A stretch of 64,000 nucleotides of DNA, taken from Paenibacillus dokdonensis (lineage in GTDB: Bacteria; Bacillota; Bacilli; Paenibacillales; Paenibacillaceae). Where the stretch lies: the NCBI RefSeq assembly GCF_004916975.1, contig NZ_STGQ01000001.1:2715939-2779938 (forward strand). Direction: 5' to 3'. This document shows, one piece after another, positions 63,522 to 64,000 of this stretch (positions are counted from its first letter, which is position 1; each line of letters starts with the position of its first letter). A program made the translations under genes and the position numbers. The notes beneath the pieces were generated by a model that was not told where the DNA came from, did not search any database, and was given only the letters and a program-made list of their open reading frames with translations.

Positions 63522-64000
63522 ATGCGCAAGAAAAGAGTGTTGATCCTGTCTGAAGGTTTTGGAAGCGGGCATACTCAGGCCGGTTATGCGCTGGCTGCAG
63601 GCATGAAAAGAATGAATCCGAATATTCAGACCAAAGTAATCGAGCTGGGCTCCTTCTTGAATCCTACCGTGGCACCCTGGATTCTCTCTGCCTACCGTTT
63701 AACGATTCACACCAATCCCGGCCTTGTTGGGTTACTTTACCGCAAGCAGCACGACAAACCACTGAGCAAATTGACCACGATGGCACTGCATAGGCTTTTT
63801 TATCATCATACGGCTGAAATTATCGAGCACTTAAGACCTGATTTAATCGTGAGTACGCATCCGATTCCAACCAATATCATTTCCCGGCTAAAAGCAGCCG
63901 GACTTGATATCCCACTCTATACAGTAATTACAGACTATGATGCTCATGCGTCGTGGATTAACGCCGAGGTCGACCGTTTCCTTGTTTCAACGGACAGCGT
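63522..64000 (+). CDS. MGDG-synthase-type glycosyltransferase (partial)
   Basis: First 159 codons of a membrane-associated diacylglycerol glucosyltransferase-like protein, cut by the window end. The start MRKKRVLILSEGFGSGHTQAGYALA carries the GxGH motif of the MGDG synthase N-terminal domain. ELGSFLNPTVAPWILSAY and LIVSTHPIPTNIISRLK are also typical. In Bacillus, UgtP of this family makes the glycolipid anchor of lipoteichoic acid. Several paralogues exist in related genomes, so the exact substrate is not settled. The ATG follows GAAGGTGA. Confidence 0.88.
   Translation, partial: MRKKRVLILSEGFGSGHTQAGYALAAGMKRMNPNIQTKVIELGSFLNPTVAPWILSAYRLTIHTNPGLVGLLYRKQHDKPLSKLTTMALHRLFYHHTAEIIEHLRPDLIVSTHPIPTNIISRLKAAGLDIPLYTVITDYDAHASWINAEVDRFLVSTDS

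Noticed and set aside
1..64000. CRISPR arrays, tRNA/rRNA genes, prophage or plasmid replication genes
   Set aside because: No regularly spaced repeats, no tRNA or rRNA sequence patterns, and no phage structural, integrase or replication-initiation genes were seen.

Overview
The window reads as a chromosomal segment from a spore-forming, low-to-mid-GC Gram-positive bacterium, most probably Paenibacillus or a close relative. Several things point that way: strong GGAGG ribosome sites with frequent TTG/GTG starts, Bacillus-type fad genes with a FadR box, cre-like CcpA sites, a preQ1-I riboswitch ahead of queCDEF, a YcdB/SLH surface protein and many carbohydrate-active genes. I see no rRNA, tRNA, CRISPR array or intact insertion sequence.

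Layout. 0-9 kb is a sugar-use region: the start of an LplB-like ABC permease (cut by the window edge), a LacI-type regulator with a candidate operator, a YebC-family protein, an MFS exporter, a GH3 beta-glucosidase broken by a frameshift and a nonsense codon, and a secreted AA10 lytic polysaccharide monooxygenase with two FnIII domains and a chitin-binding module. 9-13 kb holds a 2Fe-2S ferredoxin, a DHA2 exporter, a dienoyl-CoA reductase directly joined to aadK, and a frameshifted RidA gene. 13-26 kb is a compact fatty-acid beta-oxidation regulon. One leftward run (fadF, fadN, fadA, fadE, lcfA, a thioesterase and an SCP2 protein) and one rightward run (fadR, etfB, etfA) diverge from an intergenic region with a perfect FadR palindrome and a cre-like site. 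26-31 kb has a HAD phosphatase, an azoreductase and the queCDEF queuosine-precursor operon under its riboswitch.

31-40 kb is an island of glycosyltransferases and methyltransferases: a GT2, an 872-residue two-headed glycosyltransferase with a very basic N-terminus, and a leftward five-gene GT/methyltransferase operon. Two small Sm-like (DUF2642-like) proteins lie inside it, and their promoter resembles a sigma-K promoter. I infer a cell- or spore-surface glycan locus; the product is unknown. 40-46 kb carries a DHFR-like reductase with a divergent WYL regulator, an ECF sigma factor fused to a large BtrH-like domain, and a sulfatase with its AraC regulator facing a GH42 beta-galactosidase. 48-53 kb has hemY, a potassium channel with an unusual filter, a frameshifted secreted protein, and arsR-arsB.

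53-54.5 kb is the clearest mobile event: an AT-rich PfpI/Lrp gene pair lies between two halves of an M28 peptidase gene, with the join falling between two consecutive metal-site motifs. 54.8-64 kb has a YcdB/SLH surface protein, a MocR regulator facing an MFS transporter, an SDR/TetR divergent pair, a DUF1835 protein with a small overlapping partner, and the start of an MGDG-synthase-type glycosyltransferase.

Four otherwise ordinary genes carry frame-breaking lesions (GH3, RidA, a small secreted protein, M28). The M28 case is real decay; the single-indel cases could also be assembly errors.
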